A model generated the notes under the pieces. That model made no database searches. It was not told the origin of the DNA and saw nothing but the letters and a program-made list of their open reading frames with translations. From positions 496,001-560,000 of the forward strand of contig NZ_CP101990.1 of assembly GCF_024508295.1 (NCBI RefSeq): DNA of 64,000 nucleotides, read 5' to 3'. Each line of letters opens with the position of its first letter. The first letter of the stretch is position 1. This DNA comes from Aeromicrobium duanguangcaii. Its GTDB lineage: Bacteria; Actinomycetota; Actinomycetes; Propionibacteriales; Nocardioidaceae. Both the position numbers and the translations under genes were made by a program. Positions 1 to 8,768 of this stretch are shown here, one piece after another.

Positions 1-653
1 CCGAGACCCACCGTCAGCAGTCGATGATGGTCGTGCCGATCGACGCCCCCGGCGTCACGATCGTCCGCGGCCTGCCGGTCTTCGGCTACATGGACCGCGA
101 GGGCCACGCCGAGATCCTCTTCGAGGACGTGCGCGTCCCCAAGACCGCGCTGCTGGCCGGCGAGGGTGACGGCTTCATGATCAGCCAGGCCCGCCTCGGG
201 CCGGGTCGCATCCACCACTGCATGCGCTCGATCGGCATGGCCGAGCGCGCGCTCGACCTGATGATCAGCCGCGCCCAGAGCCGCACGACGTTCGGTCAGC
301 CCGTGGCGATGCGCTCGAACATCCAGGACTGGATCGCCGAGGCGCGCATCCAGATCGAGATGATCCGCCTGCTGGTGTTCAAGACGGCGTACCTGATGGA
401 CACCGTGGGCAATCAGAAGGCTCGCACCGAGATCGCCGCCATCAAGGTGGCCGCCCCCGAGATCGCGCTGAAGATCATCGACCGCGCGATCCAGGTGCAC
501 GGCGGCGGTGGCGTCACCGACGACTTCCCGCTGGCCAGCTTCTACGCGCACCAGCGCACCCTGCGGATCGCGGACGGGCCGGACGAGGTGCACAAGCGCA
601 CCATCGCCCGCGTCGAGCTGCGCCGCATGGAAGCGGAGCTGTCCCGCGCCTGA
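1..653 (+). CDS. Acyl-CoA dehydrogenase, ACAD10/11-like, C-terminal part (5' end outside window)
   Basis: The reading frame is open from the first bases of the window and ends in TGA at 651-653, so only the C-terminal ~216 residues are visible. They carry the end of the middle beta domain and the C-terminal helical domain of a FAD-dependent acyl-CoA dehydrogenase. The segment [13 protein letters not shown] and the later QVHGGGG and ADGPDEVHK motifs match the ACAD10/ACAD11 and bacterial LvaC branch rather than short-chain dehydrogenases. A closely similar full-length paralogue lies at 17211-18428. The gene precedes an ABC transporter, an acyl-CoA ligase and an APH-type kinase on the same strand, which fits a role in oxidising the imported, activated acid. 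The substrate is unknown. Confidence 0.93.
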   Translation, partial: ETHRQQSMMVVPIDAPGVTIVRGLPVFGYMDREGHAEILFEDVRVPKTALLAGEGDGFMISQARLGPGRIHHCMRSIGMAERALDLMISRAQSRTTFGQPVAMRSNIQDWIAEARIQIEMIRLLVFKTAYLMDTVGNQKARTEIAAIKVAAPEIALKIIDRAIQVHGGGGVTDDFPLASFYAHQRTLRIADGPDEVHKRTIARVELRRMEAELSRA

Positions 654-661
654 GCGCCACC

Positions 662-694
662 GGCGTGCGGGCGGTCTTCGGACGCCCGCACGCC
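662..694 (+). terminator. Hairpin after acyl-CoA dehydrogenase
   Basis: A perfect 12-bp inverted repeat (GGCGTGCGGGCG and its complement) with a 9-base loop starts 8 bases after the stop codon. There is no T-run, as is usual in high-GC actinobacteria. It probably separates the dehydrogenase from the transporter genes. Confidence 0.6.
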
Positions 695-748
695 ATCGGC
701 TGCGCTCGGCGCGGCCACCCATCCCCCCCGCGATCTCATGAGAGAACG

Positions 749-760
749 ATCAATGTTGAT
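749..760. promoter_or_regulatory. Small dyad ATCAATGTTGAT before the transporter operon
   Basis: ATCAA and TTGAT form a short inverted repeat 15 bases upstream of the first permease start, in the only non-coding stretch that could hold its promoter. It does not match the GAATTC-type operator found elsewhere. An operator role is only a guess. Confidence 0.25.
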
Positions 761-774
761 GGAGACGAAGTGAC

Positions 775-1716
775 ATGAAGTGGCGTCGGTTCCTGGTGTC
801 CCGGCTCGTCCGGCTCGCCTTCGTGCTGGTGGCGATCACCACCCTCACGTTCCTCATGATGCACCTGGCCCCGGGTGATCCCGCGCGCCTCGTGGCCGGG
901 ATGGACGCGGACGAGCAGGCGGTCGAGGTCGCCCGCGAGCGGCTCGGTCTCGACCAGCCGATGTACCGCCAGTTCCTCGACTACGTCGGTGGACTGTTCC
1001 GCGGCGACATGGGCACGTCCTTCGCGACCAACCAGCCCGTGACGGCGGAGATCGCGCAGAAGATCGGTCCCACCGCGCAGCTCGCGGTGATCGGCATGGC
1101 GCTCATCCTGCTCGTGGGCCTGCCCCTGGGCATCATCGGCGCGGTCCTGACCCGCAACGGTCACCGCTGGTTCGAGATCGTGTTCAGCGGATCGACCGGC
1201 GCCATGGCCTCGATCCCGCAGTACCTCATCGCGACCTTCCTGGCGTTCCTGTTCGCCGTGACCTGGCAGCTGCTGCCGGTCGCGGGATCGGGGTCGATCG
1301 AGGCCGCGATCCTGCCGGCCGTGGCCATCGCGGTCCGCCCGGCAGCGTCGATCGCCCGCCTCGTGCGGGTGCGGACCCTCGAGGTCCTCGAGTCCCCATA
1401 CGTCCGCACGGCACGCAGCAAGCGCCTGCCGACGCGCAAGCTCTACCTGTCCCACGTCTTCCCCAACTCGATCACGACCATGCTCGCCATGGGCGGCGTC
1501 ACCTTCGCCAGCCTCATCGGCGGCGCGGTCATCGTCGAACAGGTCTTCGCCCGCCTCGGGCTGGGCACGACGCTGGTCCATAGCGTCCTGGTCGGCGACT
1601 ACCCGGTCGTCCAGGGCATCGTCCTGCTCCTCGGGCTCTCCGTGGTCCTGGTCAACTCCCTGGTCGACGTCATCCTCGGGATCGTCGATCCCCGCACCAT
1701 GGAGGCCGGCCGATGA
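775..1716 (+). CDS. ABC transporter permease, DppB/OppB type
   Basis: This is a 313-residue inner-membrane permease of the dipeptide/oligopeptide/nickel family. Six membrane segments are visible near residues 12-31, 103-125, 147-164, 177-196, 236-254 and 280-303. The cytoplasmic EAA loop lies at about 203-222 (SPYVRTARSKRLPTRKLYL). In that loop the usual Gly of the A-x-G core is Arg, which is atypical. GGAG 10 bases upstream serves as the ribosome binding site. The stop overlaps the next permease start by 4 bases (ATGA), so the two are translationally coupled. With the following genes it forms a complete importer. The setting among acyl-CoA genes suggests a carboxylate or conjugate rather than a peptide substrate (inference). 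Confidence 0.93.
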   Translation: MKWRRFLVSRLVRLAFVLVAITTLTFLMMHLAPGDPARLVAGMDADEQAVEVARERLGLDQPMYRQFLDYVGGLFRGDMGTSFATNQPVTAEIAQKIGPTAQLAVIGMALILLVGLPLGIIGAVLTRNGHRWFEIVFSGSTGAMASIPQYLIATFLAFLFAVTWQLLPVAGSGSIEAAILPAVAIAVRPAASIARLVRVRTLEVLESPYVRTARSKRLPTRKLYLSHVFPNSITTMLAMGGVTFASLIGGAVIVEQVFARLGLGTTLVHSVLVGDYPVVQGIVLLLGLSVVLVNSLVDVILGIVDPRTMEAGR

Positions 1717-2684
1717 GCACGAACCGCCACGGCACGACGCGCCAGATGCTCCGCGCGTTCCTGTCCACCCCGACCGGCATCATCTCGGGCCTGATCCTGC
1801 TGGGCCTGACCGTGCTGGTCATCATGGGCCCGAACGGGTTCGGCGACCAGGCCGTCGTCAGCAACATGGCGCGCTCGAGCGAAGGGCCGTCCGCGGACCA
1901 CCGCTGGGGCACCGACGCGCTGGGCCGTGACATCTTCACCCGCACCCTGGCCGCGACCCGGCTGTCCATCCTCTACGCCTCCGCCGCGGTCTTCTTCGCG
2001 ATGATCGTGGGCGGCCTGATCGGCGGCCTCATCGCCGCCGGAGGCCCGCGCGTCCGCAAGGTCGGCGCCACCGTCATCGACACGATGATGGGCTTCGGCG
2101 ACATCCTGCTGGCCGTCGTCGTGGTGGCCATCGTGGGCGTCGGCGCCAAGGGTGCCGTGCTCGCGATCGGCGTGGCGTTCACACCGCACTTCGCGCGCTT
2201 CACGTACAGCCTCGTCGACTCGGTGATGGTGCGGGACTACATGTCGGCGGCCCGGGTCGTCGGGGTCAGCAAATCGGGCATCGGACGCCGGTACGTCGGC
2301 CGCAACGTGGCCGACAGCCTCGTCATCGTGACGTTCACGACCGTCGCCGAGGGAATCATGGCGATGTCCTCGCTGAGCTTCCTGGGCCTGGGCATCCAGT
2401 CACCGCAGTTCGACTGGGGCCAGATGCTCACCGACGGGGTCAAGAACTTCTACCTCAACCCGTACGCCGCCCTCGTGCCGGCGACGTTGATCCTCATCAC
2501 GGGCCTGGCGGTCAACCTCTTCGGTGACGCCCTGGCCCGCGCCGTCAACCCGGTGCTGTGGAGCGAGCGGCCGAGCCTGTTCCGCTCGCGCTTCCGCCGT
2601 GACCGCGCCAAGACGCTGGCCGCGACGCCGGAGATCACGATCGACCCCGCCATGGAGACCGAACTCAGGAAGGGACGCCCATGA
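1713..2684 (+). CDS. ABC transporter permease, DppC/OppC type
   Basis: A 323-residue partner permease. It has the DppC signature H-x2-GTDxLGRD at residues 63-73 in the periplasmic loop after TM1, the EAA loop near 175-194 (RDYMSAARVVGVSKSGIGRR), and the LSFLGLG segment at 221-227. The first membrane segment is at about 23-39 and the remaining ones lie between 85 and 275. The C-terminal tail beyond residue 280 is longer and more basic than usual. It overlaps both neighbours by 4 bases and is expressed as part of the same operon. It pairs with the preceding permease to form the channel. Confidence 0.93.
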   Translation: MSTNRHGTTRQMLRAFLSTPTGIISGLILLGLTVLVIMGPNGFGDQAVVSNMARSSEGPSADHRWGTDALGRDIFTRTLAATRLSILYASAAVFFAMIVGGLIGGLIAAGGPRVRKVGATVIDTMMGFGDILLAVVVVAIVGVGAKGAVLAIGVAFTPHFARFTYSLVDSVMVRDYMSAARVVGVSKSGIGRRYVGRNVADSLVIVTFTTVAEGIMAMSSLSFLGLGIQSPQFDWGQMLTDGVKNFYLNPYAALVPATLILITGLAVNLFGDALARAVNPVLWSERPSLFRSRFRRDRAKTLAATPEITIDPAMETELRKGRP

Positions 2685-3562
2685 ACGACGCCTCCGCGAA
2701 CGACGACCGCCTGTTGGACGTGCGCAACCTCTCGATCAGCATCGAGAACGACGACGAGGCGCCGCCGCTGGTCCGGGACGTCTCGTTCCACCTCGATCGC
2801 GGCGAGATCGTCGGCATCGTCGGCGAGTCCGGCAGCGGCAAGACCCTGACGTCGCTCGCGGTGTCGCGGCTGCTGCCCCAGGGCCTGAAGATGACCGCGG
2901 ACCGGGTCGACTTCGACGGCCACGACCTGCTGAACGGCTCGGATCGCGAGCTGCGGACCGTCCTGGGCACCAACCTCGCGATGGTGTTCCAGGACCCGAT
3001 GTCCTCGCTCAACCCCGCGCGCAAGATCGGCGCCCAGATGATCGAGACGGTGCGCGAGCACCGGGGCCTGTCCAAGAAGGAGGCGCGTGCCCTGGCCATC
3101 CGCAGCCTCGAGGACGTGCACATCACCGAGCCGGCCAAACGGCTCAAGCAGTACCCGCACGAGCTGTCCGGCGGCATGCGCCAGCGCACGATGATCGCGA
3201 TGGGCCTCATGGGCGAACCGAGCCTGATCCTGGCCGACGAGCCCACCACGGCGCTGGACGTGACGGTGCAGGCGCAGGTCATGCAGCTGCTGTGCGACCT
3301 CAACGACCGCAAGGGCAGCGCCGTGCTGCTGATCTCGCACAACATCTCGCTGCTGTCCGAGGTGTGCGACCGGATCATCGTGATGTTCCGCGGCGAGATC
3401 GTCGAGGACCTGACCACGGTGAAGCTGCTATCCGGTCCCGACCACCCCTACACGCAGGGCTTGATCCGCGCGGTCCCCGATCTGAACACCGACCGCAGCG
3501 AGGACCTCGTGACCATCGAGGACGGGCAGTTCGACGTCGAACGGGAGCTGAACCATGCTTGA
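2681..3562 (+). CDS. ABC transporter ATP-binding protein, DppD/OppD type
   Basis: A 293-residue ATPase that powers the importer. Walker A GESGSGKT is at residues 48-55, the Q-loop at FQDP near 103-106, signature LSGGM at 162-166, Walker B LILADE at 182-187 and the H-loop at ISHN. The C-terminal part after the Walker motifs (PYTQGLIRAVPDL) is the regulatory extension typical of oligopeptide-type ATPases, but it is short and I see no Cys-rich 4Fe-4S cluster motif. It overlaps the preceding gene by 4 bases and the next by 8 bases. Confidence 0.94.
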   Translation: MNDASANDDRLLDVRNLSISIENDDEAPPLVRDVSFHLDRGEIVGIVGESGSGKTLTSLAVSRLLPQGLKMTADRVDFDGHDLLNGSDRELRTVLGTNLAMVFQDPMSSLNPARKIGAQMIETVREHRGLSKKEARALAIRSLEDVHITEPAKRLKQYPHELSGGMRQRTMIAMGLMGEPSLILADEPTTALDVTVQAQVMQLLCDLNDRKGSAVLLISHNISLLSEVCDRIIVMFRGEIVEDLTTVKLLSGPDHPYTQGLIRAVPDLNTDRSEDLVTIEDGQFDVERELNHA

Positions 3563-4355
3563 GATCCAGAACGTCGAGGTGACCTACCCCGGACCGCCGC
3601 CGTTCACGGCCGTCAAGGGCATCGACCTGACCGTGCCGACCGGCTCGACAGTGGGCCTCGTGGGCGAGTCCGGCTCGGGGAAGTCCTCGATAGCCCGCGC
3701 TGCCATCGGCCTGACGCCGGTCACGCACGGCAAGATCCTGCTCGACGGCGAGGACGTCACGAACCCGAAGGGAAAGGCGCTGCGCCACCTGCGCGGCCGC
3801 GCCCAGCTGGTCTTCCAGGACCCGCACGCATCGCTCAACCCCCGCATGGAGATCGCGATGGCCGTGCAGGAGGCGGTCAGCGTCGCCACGGGCAAGCGCA
3901 TCACCTCACGCGAATGCGCCGACGCGGCCCTGGACCTGCTCGACAAGGTGGGCGTGCCGAAGGCCGCCGTCCGCCGGTACCCGCACCAGCTGTCCGGCGG
4001 GCAGCTGCAGCGCGTGTCGATCGCCCGGGCGCTTGCGCTCGAGCCGTCGCTCATGATCCTCGACGAGGTCACCGCGTCGCTGGACGTCTCGGTCCAGGCG
4101 CGCATCCTCAATCTGCTGCGTCAGCTGCAGCGCGAGCTCGACGTCTCGATGCTCTACATCTCGCACGACCTCTCGGTCATCCGCTACCTGGCCGACCACG
4201 TGTACGTCATGCGCCACGGCGAGATGGTCGAGGCCGGCACGGCCGACCAGGTCTTCGAGTCCCCGCAGCAGGAGTACACCAAGGCCCTGTTGTCCGCCGT
4301 TCCCACGCTGGGCGGCAGTCGCTGGCGCTCGCGCCACGACCTCGTCGTCAGCTGA
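3555..4355 (+). CDS. ABC transporter ATP-binding protein, DppF/OppF type
   Basis: The second ATPase of the heteromeric transporter, 266 residues. Walker A GESGSGKS is at 37-44, signature LSGGQ at 146-150 and Walker B LMILDE at 166-171. Unusually, the residue after Walker B is Val rather than Pro (DEVTASLD where the family has DEPTSALD). The start ATG lies within the end of the preceding gene (8-base overlap). At about 266 residues it is at the short end for DppF proteins, with a brief C-terminal extension. It completes the permease/ATPase set; the binding proteins follow 2.6 kb downstream. Confidence 0.93.
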   Translation: MLEIQNVEVTYPGPPPFTAVKGIDLTVPTGSTVGLVGESGSGKSSIARAAIGLTPVTHGKILLDGEDVTNPKGKALRHLRGRAQLVFQDPHASLNPRMEIAMAVQEAVSVATGKRITSRECADAALDLLDKVGVPKAAVRRYPHQLSGGQLQRVSIARALALEPSLMILDEVTASLDVSVQARILNLLRQLQRELDVSMLYISHDLSVIRYLADHVYVMRHGEMVEAGTADQVFESPQQEYTKALLSAVPTLGGSRWRSRHDLVVS

Positions 4356-4400
4356 CCGAACCCCAACGAACGCTCCGAGGTGGAGCACAAGGAGCCATGC

Positions 4401-5927
4401 ATGAACACCGTTGACCGGTTGTGGAGTCACGCCGAGAGCACCCCGGACGCGATCGCCGTGCGGGTCGGTGACGACTCGTGGACGTACGCGCAGTTGCGCG
4501 ACCTCATCGCCACCTGGGCGGCGCGGTTGGACCGGGCCGGCATCTCGGCGGGGGACCGCGTGCTGCTGGTGGCGCCGACGTCGCAGGAGTTCGTCGTCGT
4601 GCACCACGCCGTCGCGGTGATCGGCGCCATCGGCGTGACGGTCAACTCGACGTCGACCGCGGCCGAGCTCGAGTACTTCCTCACCGACGCGGAGTGCGCT
4701 CTGGCCATCGCGTGGCACGAGACGCAGGACGTCGCGCGCCAGGCCGCCGAGGCGACCGGGATCGACCTGTGGGTGCTCGAGGCGGGGGACGTCGAGGTCG
4801 ACATCGCGCCCGACCTGGAGCTGCCGCGGCCGATGGTCGAGGACGACACGGCGGTGCTGCTCTACACGTCCGGGACCACCGGCAAGCCCAAGGGCGCCGA
4901 GCTGACCCACGGCAACATCGTGGCCTGTGCCGAGATCATCGCCGGCACGCTGGAGAGCGACGGCTCGGACCGCGTGGGGACGGCGTTGCCGCTCTTCCAC
5001 GTGTTCGGCCAGGTCTGTGTCATGGCCAGCACCTTCGCGGTCGGCGCGAGCCTGTTGCTGCTGCGCCCGTTCAGCGGACCGGGCCTGTTGCAGATGGCCG
5101 CCGCACACCGCCTGACGATCCTGGCCGGCGTCCCGACGATGTGGAACGCCATGCTGCACGCCGACGTGGACGTCTCCCGCGAGGACCTGGCGAGCCTGAC
5201 GCACGCCCTGTCCGGTGGCGCCGCGCTGCCGCTCGCCGTCGCCGACGCGTTCCGTGAGCGCTTCGGCTGCCGCGTCCTGGACGGCTACGGCCTCAGCGAG
5301 ACGACCGGCGCCGCCACCTCCGCCAAGCTCAGCGTCCGGCGCAAGGAGGGCTCGGTCGGCCCGGCCCTGCCGCGGTTGAAGGCCTGCATCATGGACGCAG
5401 AGGGCCGCCCGGTCGAGCCGGGCGTCCACGGCGAGGTCGCCGTCGCGGGGCCCGTCATCATGAAGGGCTACTGGCGTCGTCCCGAGGCCACTGCGGAAGT
5501 CATGCGCGGCGACTGGTTCCTGACCGGCGACATCGGCAAGCAGGACGAGGACGGCGACGTGTGGATCGTCGACCGCAAGAAGGATCTCGTGATCCGGGGC
5601 GGCTACAACGTGTACCCGCGCGAGATCGAGGAGGTGCTCTACACTCATCCGGACCTGCGCGAGGTCGCCGTCATCGGCGTTCCCGACGACCGGCTGGGCG
5701 AGGAGATCGCCGTCGTCTTCGCCCCGCACCCCGGGCGCGAGGTGGACGCCGCGCGCCTGCGCGAGTGGATGGAGGAGCGCCTGGCTCCCTACAAGGTGCC
5801 GCGGGTCTACCAGCAGGTCGAGGAGCTGCCGAAGGGATCGACCGGCAAGATTCTCAAGCGCCAGCTCGACCGCGGTGCGGTGCTGGCCCAGGGCACGCGC
5901 GTCTCGCGCGACCGGAGCGCGTCGTGA
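4401..5927 (+). CDS. AMP-dependent acyl-CoA ligase
   Basis: A 508-residue adenylate-forming enzyme that should activate a carboxylic acid to its CoA thioester using ATP. The P-loop YTSGTTGKPKG is at 155-165, followed by YGLSET (A5), the WFLTGD region (A7), the hinge DRKKD and the C-terminal catalytic lysine in KGSTGKILKR. ATG at 4401 is chosen because AAGGAG lies 6 bases upstream; an in-frame GTG at 4380 has no such site. The stop overlaps the start of the downstream kinase (GTGA), so activation and the kinase step are co-translated. In the levulinate pathway LvaE plays the equivalent role next to the LvaA kinase. The substrate cannot be read from sequence. Confidence 0.93.
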   Translation: MNTVDRLWSHAESTPDAIAVRVGDDSWTYAQLRDLIATWAARLDRAGISAGDRVLLVAPTSQEFVVVHHAVAVIGAIGVTVNSTSTAAELEYFLTDAECALAIAWHETQDVARQAAEATGIDLWVLEAGDVEVDIAPDLELPRPMVEDDTAVLLYTSGTTGKPKGAELTHGNIVACAEIIAGTLESDGSDRVGTALPLFHVFGQVCVMASTFAVGASLLLLRPFSGPGLLQMAAAHRLTILAGVPTMWNAMLHADVDVSREDLASLTHALSGGAALPLAVADAFRERFGCRVLDGYGLSETTGAATSAKLSVRRKEGSVGPALPRLKACIMDAEGRPVEPGVHGEVAVAGPVIMKGYWRRPEATAEVMRGDWFLTGDIGKQDEDGDVWIVDRKKDLVIRGGYNVYPREIEEVLYTHPDLREVAVIGVPDDRLGEEIAVVFAPHPGREVDAARLREWMEERLAPYKVPRVYQQVEELPKGSTGKILKRQLDRGAVLAQGTRVSRDRSAS

Positions 5928-6946
5928 CGCAACTGATCGCGACGGAGCCCGTCGCCCGGTGGATCGCCTCGTTGGGGATCGGCGCCGAGGGCCCGATCGA
6001 GTTCCGGCGCGTCGGCGCGGGGCAGTCGAACCTCACGTTCCTGGTGACCGACTCCGTCGGGCACCGGTGGATCCTGCGCCGCCCGCCACTGGGCAAGCTG
6101 CTGGCGTCGGCCCACGACGTCGAGCGCGAGCACCGCATCATGTCCGGCCTGCAGGGCACCGGGGTCCCGGTGCCGGCGATCCACGGGTTCACGAAGGACC
6201 CGGCGGTGACGGACGCGCCGATCATGCTCATGGACTTCGTCGACGGGCGGGTGCTGGACAGCATCGAGGCCATCGAGACGGTTCCCCAGGACACCCGCCG
6301 CGCCATCGGTCTGTCGCTGGCCTCGACGCTCGGGTCCGTCCACGAGGTCGATCTCGCCGCGGCCGGTCTGGCCGACCTGGCCAGCCATGCGCCCTATGCC
6401 GAGCGTCAGCTGCGCCGCTGGCACCGCCAGTGGGAGCAGTCGCGCACGCGGGACCTGCCGATCGTCGACGATCTCGCGCAGCGGCTCACGGCCCGGGTGC
6501 CGGAGCAGCGCGAGGTGTCGCTGGTGCACGGCGACTTCCACCTGCTCAACGTGATCACAGACCCCAATGCGGGTCGTGTCACGGCGGTCCTGGACTGGGA
6601 GCTGTCCACCCTGGGCGATCCGCTGGCCGACCTCGGCGGACTGCTGGCGTACTGGCCCCAGTCCGACGACGAGATCATCACCGGCTTCCACGGCCCGACG
6701 CTGCCGGGATTCCCGTCGCGCGACGAGCTCGTGGCCCGGTACGCCGAGACCACCGGACGCGACGTGTCGGCCATCGGCTTCTGGTACGTCCTCGGCCTGT
6801 GGAAGATCGCGATCATTGCCGAGGGCGTGTTGCGCCGGTCGATCGACGACCCGCGGAACACCGCCGTCACCGGCCAGATCTCCAGCGACCTGATCGATGC
6901 CCTGCTGGCCCGTGCCGATCTCGAGGCGCGCGCCGTCGGCCTCTGA
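5924..6946 (+). CDS. APH-fold phosphotransferase, ACAD10-N/LvaA-like (possible hydroxyacyl-CoA kinase)
   Basis: A 340-residue protein of the aminoglycoside-phosphotransferase fold. Gly-rich GAGQSN is at 31-36, the catalytic loop HGDFHLLN at 202-209 (Asp204, Asn209), and the metal-binding DWE motif starts at Asp224. Proteins with this architecture form the N-terminal half of human ACAD10/11, and bacterial LvaA phosphorylates 4-hydroxyacyl-CoA in levulinate breakdown. It starts with GTG inside the stop of the acyl-CoA ligase (4-base overlap). ACAD11-like dehydrogenases lie at 1-653 and 17211-18428, so the kinase and dehydrogenase halves of ACAD11 occur here as separate genes. A hydroxyacyl-CoA substrate is inferred; antibiotic modification is unlikely in this context. 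Confidence 0.85.
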   Translation: MTQLIATEPVARWIASLGIGAEGPIEFRRVGAGQSNLTFLVTDSVGHRWILRRPPLGKLLASAHDVEREHRIMSGLQGTGVPVPAIHGFTKDPAVTDAPIMLMDFVDGRVLDSIEAIETVPQDTRRAIGLSLASTLGSVHEVDLAAAGLADLASHAPYAERQLRRWHRQWEQSRTRDLPIVDDLAQRLTARVPEQREVSLVHGDFHLLNVITDPNAGRVTAVLDWELSTLGDPLADLGGLLAYWPQSDDEIITGFHGPTLPGFPSRDELVARYAETTGRDVSAIGFWYVLGLWKIAIIAEGVLRRSIDDPRNTAVTGQISSDLIDALLARADLEARAVGL

Positions 6947-7005
6947 GCATCGCGGGCACCCCCCACCTGTTGATGTGTCGAAAACCGAGTACGTGAGAGG
7001 TTGAA

Positions 7006-8601
7006 ATGAAGTTCAGCAAGCGAGTCGGCGCGGTGCGCCGCTCCACCCGGCGCCGTGGCCTGGCCACGGCCGCCGTCGCGGCAGTGGCCGCATCCCTCCT
7101 GGCCGCCTGTGGCGGCGGGGACAGCTCCGGCAGCGGAGCGTCGGGCGAGACGCCCGAGCAGGTCACGATGGTGCTGCGCAACGACGTGGACACCTTCGAT
7201 CCGATGCTGACGGCCGCGGAGAACGGCGCCGTCCAGATGTACGAGGCGCTGTACGACACGCTCGTGCGTCGCAACTGGAAGACGGGCGACTACGAGCCCG
7301 CGATGGCCACCTCCTGGGAGATCACGCCGACGAAGATCGACTTCGCGCTCAAGGACGGGCTGAAGTGCAGCGACGGCAGCGACCTGCTGCCCAGTGACGT
7401 CCAGAAGTCGCTGGAGCGGCTGGCCGACCCGAAGACCGGGTCGATCTACACCGGCCGGTTCTTCGGCGCGGGCGGCGTGAAGCAGATCGTGGCCGACGAC
7501 GAGGCGAACACCGTCTCGGTCGAGGTCAACGAACCGCATACCGACCTGATCGACTCCATGGCCACGGCGTTCATCGTCTGCCCGAAGGGCCTGGCCGACA
7601 CCGAGGCGCTGGCGACGACGCCCCAGGGGTCCGGCCCCTACAAGCTGACGTCGATGAAGCGCGGTGACACCTACGAACTCGAGGCCTGGGGCTCCCCGGC
7701 CCTCGAGGACCCCGAGAGCGTGCCGGCCCAGCTGACGTACCGCGTGGTCACGTCCGACTCGACCCGCGCCAACCTCGTCGACACCGGCGACGCGGACATC
7801 GTCAGCGTCATCGGGCGAGACTCCAAGCGCCTCGAGGCCAGTGTCGAGCCGATCCAGGGCAAGGCGTTCCAGGCCGACTCGATCGTCTTCAACCAGCGTC
7901 CCGGCGCGCCGTTCGCGGACGAGCGGCTGCGTCGCGTCGCGGCCCAGGCCATCGACGCCACGAGCTACACGAAGGCGGCGTCCTTCGACGTCGGCGAGGC
8001 GGTCGACACGCTCGCCACGCCCAACATGGACTGCTACGTCGAGAGCAACGGCGAGATCGGCCTGAAGCTCGACAAGGACCAGGCGAAGGCCGACCTCGAG
8101 GCCGCGGGATACGGTCCCGGTGGCAAGGAGCTGTCGGTGCGTCTGCTGGGCTACGACCTGCAGAACTCCGGGCCGGAGTACGTCGCCGACGCGTTGCGCG
8201 AGCTGGGCATCAAGGTCGACATCACGAACGGCACGCTGGCCCAGGCCGCCGGTGTCGTCTACGGCGACGCGGGGGAGTGGGACGTCATGGTCTTCCCGAT
8301 GAACGCCCCCGCACCGCACCTGTACCCGGCCGTCACGAAGATGAGCTCGAACCTCGGTGAGGGCGGGTCGTACAACTTCGGCCGGGTCCGCAACGAGGAG
8401 TTCGACCGCTACGCGAAGCTGGCGCCGGCCTCGACCGGGGACGAGCGGTGCGAGAACTGGAGCAAGGCCGAGGCGGCCCTGCTCGAGCGCACGGACGTGG
8501 TGCCGATGATGTGGCCGATCGCCAACTACTTCTCGAAGGACCTGACCTTCGAGACGGGCTATCGCACGACCGATCTGCGCACCATCCGCGTCAAGGGCTG
8601 A
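7006..8601 (+). CDS. Extracellular solute-binding lipoprotein, family 5 (SBP1)
   Basis: A 531-residue binding protein for the dipeptide-type importer. A basic n-region (RRSTRRR), hydrophobic core and lipobox LAAC with Cys35 mark it as a lipoprotein, followed by a low-complexity GGGDSSGSG linker. The mature part has the family 5 features: an early Tyr-rich MYEALYDTL segment, the LKCSDGSDL strand, GSGPYKLTS, and the C-terminal WPIANYF region. It is followed directly by a close paralogue (SBP2), with a third at 21610-23166, all without their own permeases. AGAGG 7-11 bases upstream is the ribosome binding site. It lies in the same-strand run with the transporter and ligase genes and is probably co-transcribed. 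Confidence 0.93.
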   Translation: MKFSKRVGAVRRSTRRRGLATAAVAAVAASLLAACGGGDSSGSGASGETPEQVTMVLRNDVDTFDPMLTAAENGAVQMYEALYDTLVRRNWKTGDYEPAMATSWEITPTKIDFALKDGLKCSDGSDLLPSDVQKSLERLADPKTGSIYTGRFFGAGGVKQIVADDEANTVSVEVNEPHTDLIDSMATAFIVCPKGLADTEALATTPQGSGPYKLTSMKRGDTYELEAWGSPALEDPESVPAQLTYRVVTSDSTRANLVDTGDADIVSVIGRDSKRLEASVEPIQGKAFQADSIVFNQRPGAPFADERLRRVAAQAIDATSYTKAASFDVGEAVDTLATPNMDCYVESNGEIGLKLDKDQAKADLEAAGYGPGGKELSVRLLGYDLQNSGPEYVADALRELGIKVDITNGTLAQAAGVVYGDAGEWDVMVFPMNAPAPHLYPAVTKMSSNLGEGGSYNFGRVRNEEFDRYAKLAPASTGDERCENWSKAEAALLERTDVVPMMWPIANYFSKDLTFETGYRTTDLRTIRVKG

Positions 8602-8617
8602 GTCCGCGACGAGAACT

Positions 8618-8660
8618 GGCCGGTTCGCCCGGGCACTGCGCCCGGGTGGACCGGCCTTCT
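8618..8660 (+). terminator. Terminator after SBP1
   Basis: A long hairpin with 17-base arms (GGCCGG...CCCGGGC and complement), few central mismatches and a 5-base loop, followed by TTCT. It sits 17 bases after the SBP1 stop and separates SBP1 from the SBP2 promoter. Confidence 0.75.
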
Positions 8661-8673
8661 CATGGCCTTGAAA

Positions 8674-8693
8674 TGAAACTGAATTCAGTATTG
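8674..8693. promoter_or_regulatory. GAATTC-type operator before SBP2
   Basis: TGAAACTGAATTCAGTATTG is a near-palindrome sharing TGAAwCTGAATTCA with the sites at 14011, 17181 and 28625. It lies between a plausible -35 (TTGAAA, 8669-8674) and a weak -10 (TGATAT, 8692-8697), so a bound repressor would block the promoter. The likely binder is one of the two TetR proteins in this region (inference). Confidence 0.6.
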
Positions 8694-8701
8694 ATATTCG
8701 T

Positions 8702-8717
8702 GGTGACTTGGGTCACA
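8702..8717. promoter_or_regulatory. CRP-like site before SBP2
   Basis: GGTGA-CTTGGG-TCACA matches TGTGA-N6-TCACA at 9 of 10 fixed positions. This is the known consensus of CRP/GlxR-type cAMP receptor proteins in actinobacteria. It lies 52 bases before the SBP2 start. Similar sites precede SBP3 and the Liv-type operon. Confidence 0.55.
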
Positions 8718-8768
8718 CTCGGGTCAAGAACTGAAGTCGTCTTCAGACTCACGTCCGAAAGGTTGACC

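Noticed and set aside
3906-5729. 607-codon minus-strand frame across the ATPase and acyl-CoA ligase
   Set aside because: It is antisense to two well-supported enzymes and encodes no known motif.
5924-6946. Aminoglycoside resistance kinase
   Set aside because: The fold motifs are shared, but the overlap with an acyl-CoA ligase and the ACAD11-like dehydrogenases make a CoA-ester kinase far more likely.
6947-7005. Possible promoter with TTGATG before SBP1
   Set aside because: No matching -10 at proper spacing, no operator, and the gap of 59 bases suits co-transcription with the kinase gene.
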